NCBI GenBank assembly: GCA_030429545.1
Contig: JAUIFF010000017.1
Coordinates: 1 to 64,000, forward strand
DNA from: Polyangia bacterium
GTDB lineage: Bacteria; Myxococcota_A; Polyangia; Nannocystales; Nannocystaceae
DNA: 64,000 nt
Direction of reading: 5' to 3'
This document shows positions 24,289-34,346 of this stretch, one piece after another. Numbering within the stretch: the first letter of the stretch is position 1; each line of letters begins with the position of its first letter. The position numbers and the translations under genes are program-made. The notes beneath the pieces were generated by a model, which worked only from the letters and a program-made list of their open reading frames with translations, was not told the DNA's origin and made no database searches.

Positions 24289-27200
24289 ATGTACGAGAAC
24301 AAAGCCGTGGCCGTGTCTGTCGCACCTGATCTTCCGACCCCCCTGCCCCCCGTCGACTCCCGCGAATCCGAGGCCCTAACGGCCTTTCGCAAGGCCCCGA
24401 CCGAGGACAGCGCGTTTCGTCGACTTCGCCGCCAACTGCGTGAGGCCGAAGACTGGCGGGGTTTAGCCACCCTGTTGGTCGTCTACGCGGCCGGGCAAAA
24501 ACGGGCGCCGGCCGAGCGTGTCTACGAGATGTATATGCAAGCGGTCGAACTGTGGATCGACCGCGTCGGTGACCTCGAGCAGGCCGCCAACACCATGGCT
24601 CGGGCCTTCAAACTCAACCCGGGCAGCGCCGAGCTCTACAACCGCCTCAAAAAACTCTATGGCGAGGCCGGGCTTGCCACCCCCCACGCGACCCTGTTGC
24701 GCTGGCAAATCGAGCTGCAAAAAGACCGCCCCGAGGTGGTCTCCGAGTTACTCGTCGAACTCGGCCAGGTCGGTGAGCACGGGTTTATGAATGTCAGCGG
24801 GGCCCTCACCCTGTACCGCAAGGCACTGGCACTCAATCCGCGGTCGCGTAGCGCCAGCGCCAATGTCATTCGCTTGCACATACAAGCGGGAGCGTGGCTG
24901 CAGGCCTCCGACCTCATCAACGCCGAGATTTCCCGGCTCAACCCCGCTGCCGATGCCGATCGGGTGGCCGAGCTCCACCTCCAACTCGCGCGTATCGAGC
25001 ACGAGCAGATGGACAACGTGCCGGCGGCGGCCCGCTACCTCCAAACCGCGCTCAAGACCAAACCCAACAGCGTCGCCGCGTTGCGGGCGTTTGGCATCCT
25101 CTACCAGGGCTCGGACAAGGCCAGCGAAGACGGACTGGCCAAGGCGGCCGACATTTTCTTGAAGGCTGCCACCCTGGCCCATCAACAGGGAGACGACCGC
25201 GAAGCCCTCAAACTCGTGCGCCGCAGCCTCAGCCTGCGCCCCGATCACCACGCCGCCGGACAACTGCTCGCCGACCTCCTGATCGCCCAAAAACGCTGGC
25301 TCGACCTCGACGACCTGTACCGCAGTTGGCTCGAGTATGTCTCGGACAAAGAGGCCTACGACCTGTGGTTTCAACGCGGCGACCTGCTCGAGACCAAGCT
25401 CTCGCGCCGCGAAGAAGCGAGGATGTGCTTTGAGACAGCTAGTCAATACGAGTCACTCGATGGCCCGGCCTGGCAACGGCTCGAAAAACTCTACAGCGAC
25501 CTCGGCGACGACCATGCCCTCGTCGGCCTCTACAGCGCCCAGGCCGAGCACCTCGGGGCAAACTTCCCAACCGACAAGCTCCTGCGGGCCGCCCGTGTCT
25601 ATCGCGAAAACCTCAACGACGACGCCCGTGCAGCCGAGTTTTTTTACAAGGTCCTAGAGCGCGACCCGTTTAACCCCGAGGCGTTTGAGGGCTACAAAGA
25701 ACACTGGCGCCGCAAAAATGCCTGGATTCACCTGCGCGACCTGATCCTCTACCAAATCAGCCAGGCGTTTGAGTACGAGGGCAACAACAACCCGTTGCGC
25801 CGCCCGGAGTTTGTCGAGGAATTTGTCGAGGCCGCCGAAATCTCGGAGAAGCGTCTCGGCGACCTCGATACTGCCCGCGAAATCTGGTCGCAGGTATCCG
25901 AGTGTTACCCGACCGACCCGCGCCCGCGGGAACACATCCCCCGCCTCGACAAACGCGCCCGGCAATGGGCCCAGCAGGAGCGCACCACCCTCGCCGAACT
26001 CGGACGCACCGAGTCGCCGCAGCGTCGGGTCAACCTCCTGCGCCGCCTCGCCAAACTCTATCGCGAGCACCTCACCGACGCCGAACAGGCGATGGCGGTC
26101 TACGAGGAACTGCTCGACCTCAAACCCGACGACGCGACCTCGCTCGAAGGTGTCACCGAGCTGTACGAGCGGACAGGTTCCCACGAAGCCCTGATGGAGC
26201 TGCTACGGCGCGAGCTCGACGACTGTCGGGCACCGGGCAAACGCATGGCGCTGTTGCGGCGCATGGCCGAGCTGTGGCAGCACGACCTCGACGACCCAGA
26301 CAACGCAATTTGGGCCTGTGAGCAACTGCTGACCTTCAACGAGCAGGACCTCGAGGCCATCCATCGGCTGCAGACGCTCTACAGCGATACCCACCGCGAT
26401 CGCGAGCTCTACGCCTGCCTCGAACGCGAACTCAAGTCGACCAAAAAAGCCCGTCCGCGGCTTCGTTTGCTGCGGCGTATGGCCAATGTCGCGGAGCACC
26501 GCCTGCAGGACATGCAGCGCGCCGCCGATGTGTGGGAGCAACTGCTCGAGCACGATCCGTACAACCTCGAAGTCCTCGACAAAATGATCGCGGTCTACGA
26601 GCAAAGCGGCCGTTTCAACGAACTCGTCAACCTCCTCAACAAGGCCACAGCCTCCAAAAAAACCCCGCCCCAGCGCCAGTTCGACTACCTGTTGCGGTTG
26701 GCCTATCACGCCGAAAACTCGCTCAACGATCTCGACCTCGCCTGCTCGGCGATCGAACGTGCCCTGCGGATCAATCGCAACCACCGCGGTGCCGTGTGGA
26801 CCCTCGTTCGCCTGTATCGCGACATCGGCTCGGGCCATGGCCTCGCCGCGTCACTCGGCACCCTGCAAGAGCTCGTCGACACCGAAGAAGAGGCTCTTTC
26901 AGTCGGTTGGGAACGGGCCGAGGTGCTCGCCGACAAACTCGGCAACGTCGCGGCTGCGATCAAGGTGCTGGAGCAGCTGTCGCAAGAGGTGTTCCCCGGC
27001 CACCGCGACCTCAACCTCAAACTTTTAGAGCTGTACGAACGCGGCGAGCAGCACCGCAAACGCATTCACCTCGCCGAAGTCCTGTTGCTGTCGGCCCACG
27101 ACATCGACGAGCGCCGCGAGCTGTTTATGTTGATCGCACGCACCTGGATCGCCCATCTAGGTGATGCCAAGGCTGCGACCACGGCGTTTGCCCGGTTCAT

Positions 27201-30200
27201 GGCCGAGTACGAAAACGATGCCGAGGGCATCCGCTTTCAAGCCGAGCTGCAGGAGCTCAGTGGCGACACCGTCGGCACGATTGCCCTGTTGGAGGAGCAG
27301 CTCAGCAAACTCGACGATACCGACGAACAGATCCGCACGCTCGAGCATATGGCCGACGTCTGCGAGCGCAACGGCGACCCCCGCCAGGGCCTGCGCCTGC
27401 TCGGCAAGGCCTACGGCCGCGTTCCCCAAAGCGACCGCCTACAAAAAGAAATGCATGCATATGCAGGTCGCCACGAACTGTGGAGCGACCTTGTCGGTAT
27501 TTACGGTGAGGTCTACGCCAACACCCGCAGCGACAAGGCCAAGGTCGGAACCCAGCTCCACGCCTGCCGCCGCGCCAGTGAAATCGCCGAGACCGACCTT
27601 GGCGACCCGAGCATGGCATTTTCGTGGGCGCGCAAGACCTACTTTATCGCCCGCGAACACAAGCGCCCAACCGCCGAAGCGCTCGACCGGCTAGAGGCCC
27701 TCGCCGAAAAGCACGACCTGTGGAACGGACTTTTGGGTGTGTTCGAAGAGGAACTGACCGCCCTCCAGCGCGCGCCCAAACTCGACACCTACTCGGCGGT
27801 CAAGCTGCTGCAGACCGCCAGCGACATTGCATTTACAAACATCTCCGATCCGCAGCGCGGGATTTCCTACCTCCAACGGGCCTACGCCATCAGCCCCGAC
27901 GACGAGGAGCTCGCCCACGCGATCGAAAAAGCCGCCCGCGAACACGAGCTCTACAAACCCCTTATCGATCTGCACGAGCGCAAACTCAACCAAACCACCA
28001 GCGCCCTGAGTCGATTTGAAATTTGTATCGACATCGTTCGCATCTACGAGAAAAACCTCAACGACCCCAAGGCCGCGGTCGAGCGCCTGCGCAAGGCCTG
28101 GCTCGACCTGCGCGACACCGACAAATCCCTGGCCGAAGAAGCCCTCGACATGCTCACGGCCCTCGCCGAAAAACACGAGCTGTGGGGAACGCTCGCCGAC
28201 CATCATCGCGACTTTGCCAAGGACCTGTTTAAGCAGGGAAATACCGAGCTCGGCTGCCAAAACCTGCTGTCGGCCGCCGCGATTTACGAGGAGCGCGACG
28301 GGGACAAACTCGCGGCCTTCCGCAGCCTGCGTGACGGCCTGGCCCACGATCCCGGGGGCAAGCAACTCCTGCCGGAGCTCGAGCGGATCGCCGATGACCT
28401 CGACAGCCAGGAGGACGATGCATCGACAAAGGTTGGTGGGCTCATTTTGCTCACTGCCCTGCAAAGGCTGATCACCGCCACCAAAAAGCGCTCGGCCAAG
28501 GCCGAATTGTTGGCGCGGCGGGCCGAGATCCGCGAGCAACGTCTCGATGACAAACTCGGGGCACTCGCCGAGTGGGTGCGGGTACTCGCCGTCGACGCGA
28601 CCCACGAGCAGGCCGCCGACGAGCTCCACCGCCTCGCCAACGAAACCTCGCGCATGGAGGTGTTGTTGCTCAACCCTGGCGCCGAGCTGCAACGCGTACG
28701 GGCGCGCTCGAGCGACGAAAACTTCACCGAAAAAGCTCGCCTATACAACGAACTTGCCGAGATCTACGAGCAACATCTCGACCGCGCCGAGCTGGCGATG
28801 CGGGCAAAGATCGGGGCGTTTTTGTGTGCACCCGCCCTGCCCGAAGCCGACCCAGAGCAACCGGTGGCAGCGATCCACAGCGATCTTTGGCGGTTGGCGA
28901 AAGCCGTCGGCAACTACCAAACACCGCCACTGCCCAAAGACCCGCACCTCACCCCCAAACTGGTGGCCCCCGAGCTGCGAGATACCGAGCTGTGGGAAGC
29001 CGCCGGCCTCAACCCCATGACGCTCGAGCGTGTGGCCCCCGCAAAGGGCGAGCAGGCTCCGGCCGACGACGATCCGCAAAACAATGCTGATACATCGGTC
29101 CTCGAGGTCGAAGAAGTCAGCGTGGTCCAGACCGAAGGCAACGGCCCGGCCCCAATTCCCGGGCTGCAGGTCAGCGACAAGACCACAGTGGTCGACCTCG
29201 CCGACCTCGAAATGATGATGGTCGATGGCCCCCCCGCACCCGACAAGACCACGGTCGTTGACCTCGCCGACCTCGAGATGCTCAACGCCGCCATGGCGCC
29301 GCCGCCCAAAAAGCCGCCACCGCCCAAGGCACCACCCAAGCCGCCGCCGGCCGGGCTCGGAAGCCCCGCGGGCCTCCCCGCGATCCCGCAGATCAAGTCT
29401 TCGCTGTTGCCAGCCCGTCCGCAGGTCGCCAGTGCCTTCGCCGAAGTGGCCGAGGCCTATCGCAAAAACCGCCCCAACCGCAAAAAAGACCGGTTCGAAG
29501 TTTCACTTGCACTTGCAAGAATGTGGGACGAGGGTGCCGAGGATGTCGAGCACGCGTTTACAGCCTACGAGCAGGCCCTCCTGCTGCGCCCAGACCACGA
29601 GCCCGCGCTCGCCGGGCTCGAGAGTTTAGCGGCCCGCCACGATGCCCGTGCCCGCCAACTCAAGGCCTACAAACGCCTGATCGCCGAGGTGACGCTGCCA
29701 GAAAACCTGGTCCGCTTCCACCTGCTCGCCGGCAAACTGCAAGAACAACTCGAGGCCTTCGAGCAGGCGATCGATCACAACCGCCGCGTGCTGGGTATGA
29801 ACCCGCAAAACCGCGAAGCCCTCGAAGCCCTCGCGCGCCTGTATGCCGCCATCGGCGACGATGCCCAATCGATCGATGCCAGCTCACGACTCCTCGACAT
29901 CGAGCGCAAACAACTTTCGCCCGAGGAGCAGGTCGAGCGCACCCTACAAGTGGCCCGCGACCTCGCCAACCGGGTCGGTCGCGTCGATGCTGCCCTGCGC
30001 AAGCTCAAGCCACTACTCGGCCAGCACCCCTATCACGCCGCCCTCCACCGCTGTGCCATCGAGTTTTTGACGCAACAAGAGCGCCACCGCGACGCTGCCG
30101 CGTTGTTGTCGGTCGCCGTCGATCGCATCGAAGAACCCGACTTTGTCCTCGAGGGGTTGCAGACCCTGGCAAACATCTACAGCCAGCACCTCAAGCTCCC

Positions 30201-33200
30201 CGATCGAGCCATCGCTACCTGGGAGAAGTTCCTCGAGCTCGAGCCCGACGACGCCAATGCCCTGTCGCAACTTTGTCAGCTGTACCTCGAGGCAGGTCGT
30301 CACGAGCCCCTACTGCCGCTGATCGACACCCGTCTCGATGCCCTGTCACCCGACGCCCGCGACGAACGGCTGCCGCTGCTGCTGCTCAAGGCTAAAACCC
30401 TGGCGGCAACCGATGAGGCCGACAAGGCCATTGCCCTGCTCGAACCGTGGGTCGGTCCCACCCTCGACCGCGACGATGTCCTGCTGACCCTGGTCGACTT
30501 GCAGTGCGCCAACAACCAGGTGAAACGGGGCATGAACCTGTTGGAAACCCGGCTGCGGCTGCTCTCCAACCGCGACGACAGTGCCGAACGCAGCCGTGCG
30601 CTCGCGCTCAGCCTAGCCGACCTCCATGTCCGTCACCACGACGACCCGGCAGCGGCCCTCGAAATCATTGCACAAACAATTGATTCGGTGGGCGCCAGCC
30701 CCGAGCTGTTGGCTCGCCGCGCCCGACTGGCCGAAGTCACCGGCAACCACGAACTTCAAATCGCCAGCCTGATTGCCGTGGATACGCCCGAGGCCCTGCT
30801 GCAGGCCGCAGAACTGTCCCGCGAGGCCCCGGGCCGGGCACAGGAGCTGGTCGAGTCGGTGCTCGAGCGCCTGCCAGACCACCCGACCGAACCACAGGCC
30901 CGCGACCTGTTTGTCCGGGCCACCGCGATTCGCTACGCCCACATGCTCACGCCCGAAAGCCTCGACGAGGCCGCGGCGTTTTTAGACCAACAGCTCGAGG
31001 GGGTCGACGAAAACCAGTTGCAGGCACAACTACTCACGGAGTCAGGTCGCCGGCTGTTGGCCGCCAACGAGCCCGACCGCGCCTACAACCGCCTCAACCA
31101 GGCACTCGAGCTCGACCCAGACCACGCAGCCGCCCGCCTGACCCTGGGGGAGTTGTACCTACAAGCTGAGCAGTTCGAGAACGCCGAAAAAGAACTCGAA
31201 GGGGCGATGGAGGTGTTTGGCCTCAACCGCAATACCAAGCAGCTGATCGCCTGTATGGTGCTGTTGGCCCAGGTCCTCGAAAAAACCGATCGCAAGGCCG
31301 ATGCCCACCGCCACCTCGCGGCTGCCCTGCGGCAAGACCCACAAAACCTGTCGATCCAAGCAGCCGTCGCCCGCAACCGGGCAGGTGCCGGCCGCTGGCG
31401 AGATGCACTTGCAACAATCACCAATGCCTGCGAGCAGCATCCCGAGCCCGCAGACATCGAGCGTCGCGACGCCAATATCCTGGCCGAGTTGTTGGTGTTG
31501 GCCGCCACCTGCGAACGCAAACTCAAGCACGAGGACAATGTCGTCACCCGCTACCAGCAGGCCCTGCGCTACGATCCGCACAACGGCGAGGCCCTGCGGG
31601 CGCTGATCGAATTGTGCCGCGAGCACGGCCTGCTCGAAGAGGCAGCTCGCCATTGTGTCGCCCTGGCCGAAGGGGCAAGCGATGCCAAGGCCAGTGGCCA
31701 CGCCTGGATCGAGGCTGGTCTCAACTACCTGGCGGCGGCCCGCGAACTCGAACAACAAGAACACGAGCACGACGAGGACAGCGGCGAGAAGCCGGAGCCC
31801 GGTGGCGAGCAAAGCCCAGAGGTCACCGAGCTGCTCACCGCCAGCTTCGACGGCTTCAAACATGGCCTGCGGGCGCTCGCCGAAGTCGAAGACCCGGGCC
31901 TTCAACTGCGCACCTGGGAGACGATGTTTTGGGCGTCGAGCCAACACGAAGCCGACATCGCCCTGCACTGCCTCCCGCACCTCGCCGAACACGACGACCT
32001 CGAGCCCAAAAACCGACTGGCGATTTTGATCGAGGGTATCGGTGCCGCCCTACGGCGCGACCTCCCAGACGACATCGAGTTTGCCGAGGCCTATGCCCGG
32101 GCCGCCTGCGAGGCCTTTCCCGACTCCTCGATCGCGGTCTCAACCCTGTGTGATGTCCTCGCCGCCCAGATGCGCTACGAGGAAATCGAGCCGTTGGTGC
32201 TGGAGTTTTTCAACCGCCAGGGCCTGCGTAGCCAAGACCCAGACCCCGACGAAGTTGCCTCGCGCAGTGCCCTGTTGCGTCGTCTCGCCGAATCGCAGGG
32301 TAGCCACCCCGACCGGGTGATCGGCCTGCTCGAACGCGCCGAAGAACTCGATGCCGGCGGCTTGGGCCTGCCCGAGCGCAAGCACCTCGCGCGTCTGTAC
32401 CTGATGTCTGGAAGGACAGACGAACGGGTTGCCAACAACTACGAGGCACTCGTCAAGCTCGACCCGACCGACGACGAAATTCTCACCGACTACGCCGCCC
32501 TCAAACGCGACGCCGGTGACCTCGACCACGCCCACGCGCTGTACAGCCTACTGCTCCATCTCAACCCCTCGCACATCGACGCCCGCGAGTTTTTACAGGC
32601 CCACACGCTCACCTGCCCGGAACCGGGTAAAGTCGATATCCAAACCGTCGTCGATCCGCCGCCGCCCAACGGCGGCATGGTCGAAGCCCTCACCCTGTTG
32701 TGGAAGGGCGGCGCTGCGTTGATCTGCAAGCAGCTACCGCGGATCGACGCCAGTTCCGACGCGATCGTACCCGACGACGGCGACACATTACTTGCACGCT
32801 CATGGGTCTCTGTGCGTGATCAACTTTCGGCGCCACGGTTCCCGCTGGTCCGGGCCAGTGTGCTCGGCAAAAAGCTCGACAACGACGGACAAATCAACCT
32901 CGCCCAGACCCGCTGCCAATACCCGCCGATTATCCTCGCAGCAGGCCAGGCCGAAACCACCGAAGACGCCGGGCAGCTGCGGTTTGCCCTCGGGCGGGCG
33001 TTGTACTTTGCTCGCCCGGCAACTGTCCTCGGCGCCACCTTGCCCAAGACCGCCCTCGCTCGGGTTATCTCGGCAACCCTCCAGGCATTTCATCCCCGCC
33101 ACGAGGCCCGTAAATCCATCGAGTTACCGACTGATGCCGCCGACCAGGCCACCGCCCAGGCGGTCAACGAACTCAGCGAAGCGCTCGGCCGCGCACTCCC

Positions 33201-33507
33201 CAAAAAAATCACCGAGCAGTTGCGCAACCTGTTTACGACCCACCAAGACGAAGTGTTCGACAGTCGCGAGTGGAAGGCGTGGCTGCGACACAGTGGCAAC
33301 CGTGCCGGGCTTTGCCTGGCCGGGGAGCTCAACGGCCCGCTGCGAAGTTTTGGCTTTGACGGCGAGTCGACCCACGGAGGACGGCAACTACGGGCGACAG
33401 CCCTCAACGACCCGGCGCTGCGCGACCTCCTGGCGTTTGCCGGCTCCCGCGACTACGTCGAAGCACGCCAAGCCCTCGGATTTAGGGTTGTCGCCACAGC
33501 TTCATAA
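24289..33507 (+). CDS. Giant tetratricopeptide-repeat protein (3072 residues)
   Basis: A 3072-residue cytosolic protein with no signal peptide or membrane helix. TPR-like helical pairs run from ~50 to ~1570 and again from ~1700 to ~2780, with repeated forms such as ERDPFNPEAFEGYKEHWRRK and LDLKPDDATSLEGVTELYER. A disordered linker at ~1590-1700 holds the repeated motif DKTTVVDLADLEM twice and Pro/Lys-rich runs. The last ~290 residues are non-TPR, globular and of no known family. It is probably a large scaffold. Similar very large TPR genes occur in myxobacteria, but the partners are unknown. It stands alone, ending 17 bp from a converging EF-hand gene. Confidence 0.85.
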   Translation: MYENKAVAVSVAPDLPTPLPPVDSRESEALTAFRKAPTEDSAFRRLRRQLREAEDWRGLATLLVVYAAGQKRAPAERVYEMYMQAVELWIDRVGDLEQAANTMARAFKLNPGSAELYNRLKKLYGEAGLATPHATLLRWQIELQKDRPEVVSELLVELGQVGEHGFMNVSGALTLYRKALALNPRSRSASANVIRLHIQAGAWLQASDLINAEISRLNPAADADRVAELHLQLARIEHEQMDNVPAAARYLQTALKTKPNSVAALRAFGILYQGSDKASEDGLAKAADIFLKAATLAHQQGDDREALKLVRRSLSLRPDHHAAGQLLADLLIAQKRWLDLDDLYRSWLEYVSDKEAYDLWFQRGDLLETKLSRREEARMCFETASQYESLDGPAWQRLEKLYSDLGDDHALVGLYSAQAEHLGANFPTDKLLRAARVYRENLNDDARAAEFFYKVLERDPFNPEAFEGYKEHWRRKNAWIHLRDLILYQISQAFEYEGNNNPLRRPEFVEEFVEAAEISEKRLGDLDTAREIWSQVSECYPTDPRPREHIPRLDKRARQWAQQERTTLAELGRTESPQRRVNLLRRLAKLYREHLTDAEQAMAVYEELLDLKPDDATSLEGVTELYERTGSHEALMELLRRELDDCRAPGKRMALLRRMAELWQHDLDDPDNAIWACEQLLTFNEQDLEAIHRLQTLYSDTHRDRELYACLERELKSTKKARPRLRLLRRMANVAEHRLQDMQRAADVWEQLLEHDPYNLEVLDKMIAVYEQSGRFNELVNLLNKATASKKTPPQRQFDYLLRLAYHAENSLNDLDLACSAIERALRINRNHRGAVWTLVRLYRDIGSGHGLAASLGTLQELVDTEEEALSVGWERAEVLADKLGNVAAAIKVLEQLSQEVFPGHRDLNLKLLELYERGEQHRKRIHLAEVLLLSAHDIDERRELFMLIARTWIAHLGDAKAATTAFARFMAEYENDAEGIRFQAELQELSGDTVGTIALLEEQLSKLDDTDEQIRTLEHMADVCERNGDPRQGLRLLGKAYGRVPQSDRLQKEMHAYAGRHELWSDLVGIYGEVYANTRSDKAKVGTQLHACRRASEIAETDLGDPSMAFSWARKTYFIAREHKRPTAEALDRLEALAEKHDLWNGLLGVFEEELTALQRAPKLDTYSAVKLLQTASDIAFTNISDPQRGISYLQRAYAISPDDEELAHAIEKAAREHELYKPLIDLHERKLNQTTSALSRFEICIDIVRIYEKNLNDPKAAVERLRKAWLDLRDTDKSLAEEALDMLTALAEKHELWGTLADHHRDFAKDLFKQGNTELGCQNLLSAAAIYEERDGDKLAAFRSLRDGLAHDPGGKQLLPELERIADDLDSQEDDASTKVGGLILLTALQRLITATKKRSAKAELLARRAEIREQRLDDKLGALAEWVRVLAVDATHEQAADELHRLANETSRMEVLLLNPGAELQRVRARSSDENFTEKARLYNELAEIYEQHLDRAELAMRAKIGAFLCAPALPEADPEQPVAAIHSDLWRLAKAVGNYQTPPLPKDPHLTPKLVAPELRDTELWEAAGLNPMTLERVAPAKGEQAPADDDPQNNADTSVLEVEEVSVVQTEGNGPAPIPGLQVSDKTTVVDLADLEMMMVDGPPAPDKTTVVDLADLEMLNAAMAPPPKKPPPPKAPPKPPPAGLGSPAGLPAIPQIKSSLLPARPQVASAFAEVAEAYRKNRPNRKKDRFEVSLALARMWDEGAEDVEHAFTAYEQALLLRPDHEPALAGLESLAARHDARARQLKAYKRLIAEVTLPENLVRFHLLAGKLQEQLEAFEQAIDHNRRVLGMNPQNREALEALARLYAAIGDDAQSIDASSRLLDIERKQLSPEEQVERTLQVARDLANRVGRVDAALRKLKPLLGQHPYHAALHRCAIEFLTQQERHRDAAALLSVAVDRIEEPDFVLEGLQTLANIYSQHLKLPDRAIATWEKFLELEPDDANALSQLCQLYLEAGRHEPLLPLIDTRLDALSPDARDERLPLLLLKAKTLAATDEADKAIALLEPWVGPTLDRDDVLLTLVDLQCANNQVKRGMNLLETRLRLLSNRDDSAERSRALALSLADLHVRHHDDPAAALEIIAQTIDSVGASPELLARRARLAEVTGNHELQIASLIAVDTPEALLQAAELSREAPGRAQELVESVLERLPDHPTEPQARDLFVRATAIRYAHMLTPESLDEAAAFLDQQLEGVDENQLQAQLLTESGRRLLAANEPDRAYNRLNQALELDPDHAAARLTLGELYLQAEQFENAEKELEGAMEVFGLNRNTKQLIACMVLLAQVLEKTDRKADAHRHLAAALRQDPQNLSIQAAVARNRAGAGRWRDALATITNACEQHPEPADIERRDANILAELLVLAATCERKLKHEDNVVTRYQQALRYDPHNGEALRALIELCREHGLLEEAARHCVALAEGASDAKASGHAWIEAGLNYLAAARELEQQEHEHDEDSGEKPEPGGEQSPEVTELLTASFDGFKHGLRALAEVEDPGLQLRTWETMFWASSQHEADIALHCLPHLAEHDDLEPKNRLAILIEGIGAALRRDLPDDIEFAEAYARAACEAFPDSSIAVSTLCDVLAAQMRYEEIEPLVLEFFNRQGLRSQDPDPDEVASRSALLRRLAESQGSHPDRVIGLLERAEELDAGGLGLPERKHLARLYLMSGRTDERVANNYEALVKLDPTDDEILTDYAALKRDAGDLDHAHALYSLLLHLNPSHIDAREFLQAHTLTCPEPGKVDIQTVVDPPPPNGGMVEALTLLWKGGAALICKQLPRIDASSDAIVPDDGDTLLARSWVSVRDQLSAPRFPLVRASVLGKKLDNDGQINLAQTRCQYPPIILAAGQAETTEDAGQLRFALGRALYFARPATVLGATLPKTALARVISATLQAFHPRHEARKSIELPTDAADQATAQAVNELSEALGRALPKKITEQLRNLFTTHQDEVFDSREWKAWLRHSGNRAGLCLAGELNGPLRSFGFDGESTHGGRQLRATALNDPALRDLLAFAGSRDYVEARQALGFRVVATAS

Positions 33508-33524
33508 CCAAGCTTGATACACCG

Positions 33525-34073
33525 TCAAAACGGCCCCATCGCCCAGTTTCCAGGGGCCTGTGGATCATCCGAATAAAAGAACTCGCGGGTCAGCTCGAGC
33601 ACATCCTCGCGGGTCAGTTGCCCGGCCCCACGGCGGTCGAGTTTTTCCAGTACCGAGCCCGCGGTCTCGCCATCGGCCATGCCCCAGGCACGCATCCAGT
33701 TTCCGTATTCCTCGAGTGACAACAGGCCATCATCGTTGGTATCTGCGAGCGCAAACATCAGTGCCGCCGAGGCCTCGGCCGTCGCTTCAAACCGCTCCCG
33801 ATCGGCCAACATTGTTGCATGGTAATCAAACCATTCTTGTAGGGTCACCTGTCCGCTGTCCGAGGGCGAACAGGACCTTCGCAGGTCATCCCAGTAGTAG
33901 CTAAAGCCCTGGTAAAATACCTGGTAGCCCTCTGTTCCGGGTTTGAGCCCGCGCAGGGCAGCAACCCTCACGGCCACCAAGTCCGTGTCCTGTTGGTCGA
34001 AGACGCCATCACCGTTGGTGTCGACGACGTTAAAAAACCGGGTCAGTTTTCGCTTGCGGATGTCGCTTTGCAT
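33525..34073 (-). CDS. Calerythrin-like EF-hand calcium-binding protein
   Basis: A 182-residue protein with four EF-hand positions. The loops at ~18-29 (DTNGDGVFDQQD) and ~111-122 (DTNDDGLLSLEE) keep all calcium ligands. The loop near 69-80 (SPSDSGQVTLQE) and the one near 145-156 (DRRGAGQLTRED) are degenerate. Length and spacing match the calerythrin/sarcoplasmic-type EF-hand proteins of actinomycetes and some myxobacteria, which act as cytosolic calcium buffers or sensors. Divergent from the pentapeptide-repeat gene across ~270 bp. Confidence 0.88.
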   Translation of the reverse strand: MQSDIRKRKLTRFFNVVDTNGDGVFDQQDTDLVAVRVAALRGLKPGTEGYQVFYQGFSYYWDDLRRSCSPSDSGQVTLQEWFDYHATMLADRERFEATAEASAALMFALADTNDDGLLSLEEYGNWMRAWGMADGETAGSVLEKLDRRGAGQLTREDVLELTREFFYSDDPQAPGNWAMGPF

Positions 34074-34346
34074 GCCTTGCTACCTTTCAGCTGCTGCCGC
34101 GCAACAACCTCACGGCAGCCAACCCAAGCATAGAGCCCAAGCCCGCTGCGGCTCTACCACTACATGAACACAAAGACATATTTATAAAAACCGAACAATC
34201 AGTGTTCTGGACCGAGCTAGCAGATGGCAACAAAAACCGACCTCGTGCGTGGGACAAAGTCGCCCACATCCGCGGCGAGATGTTCGCAAAACGCCTCGAG
34301 ACGGGTGCACAAACCGGCCTGTGCCTGCTAGCGTCGCACCCAGAAC

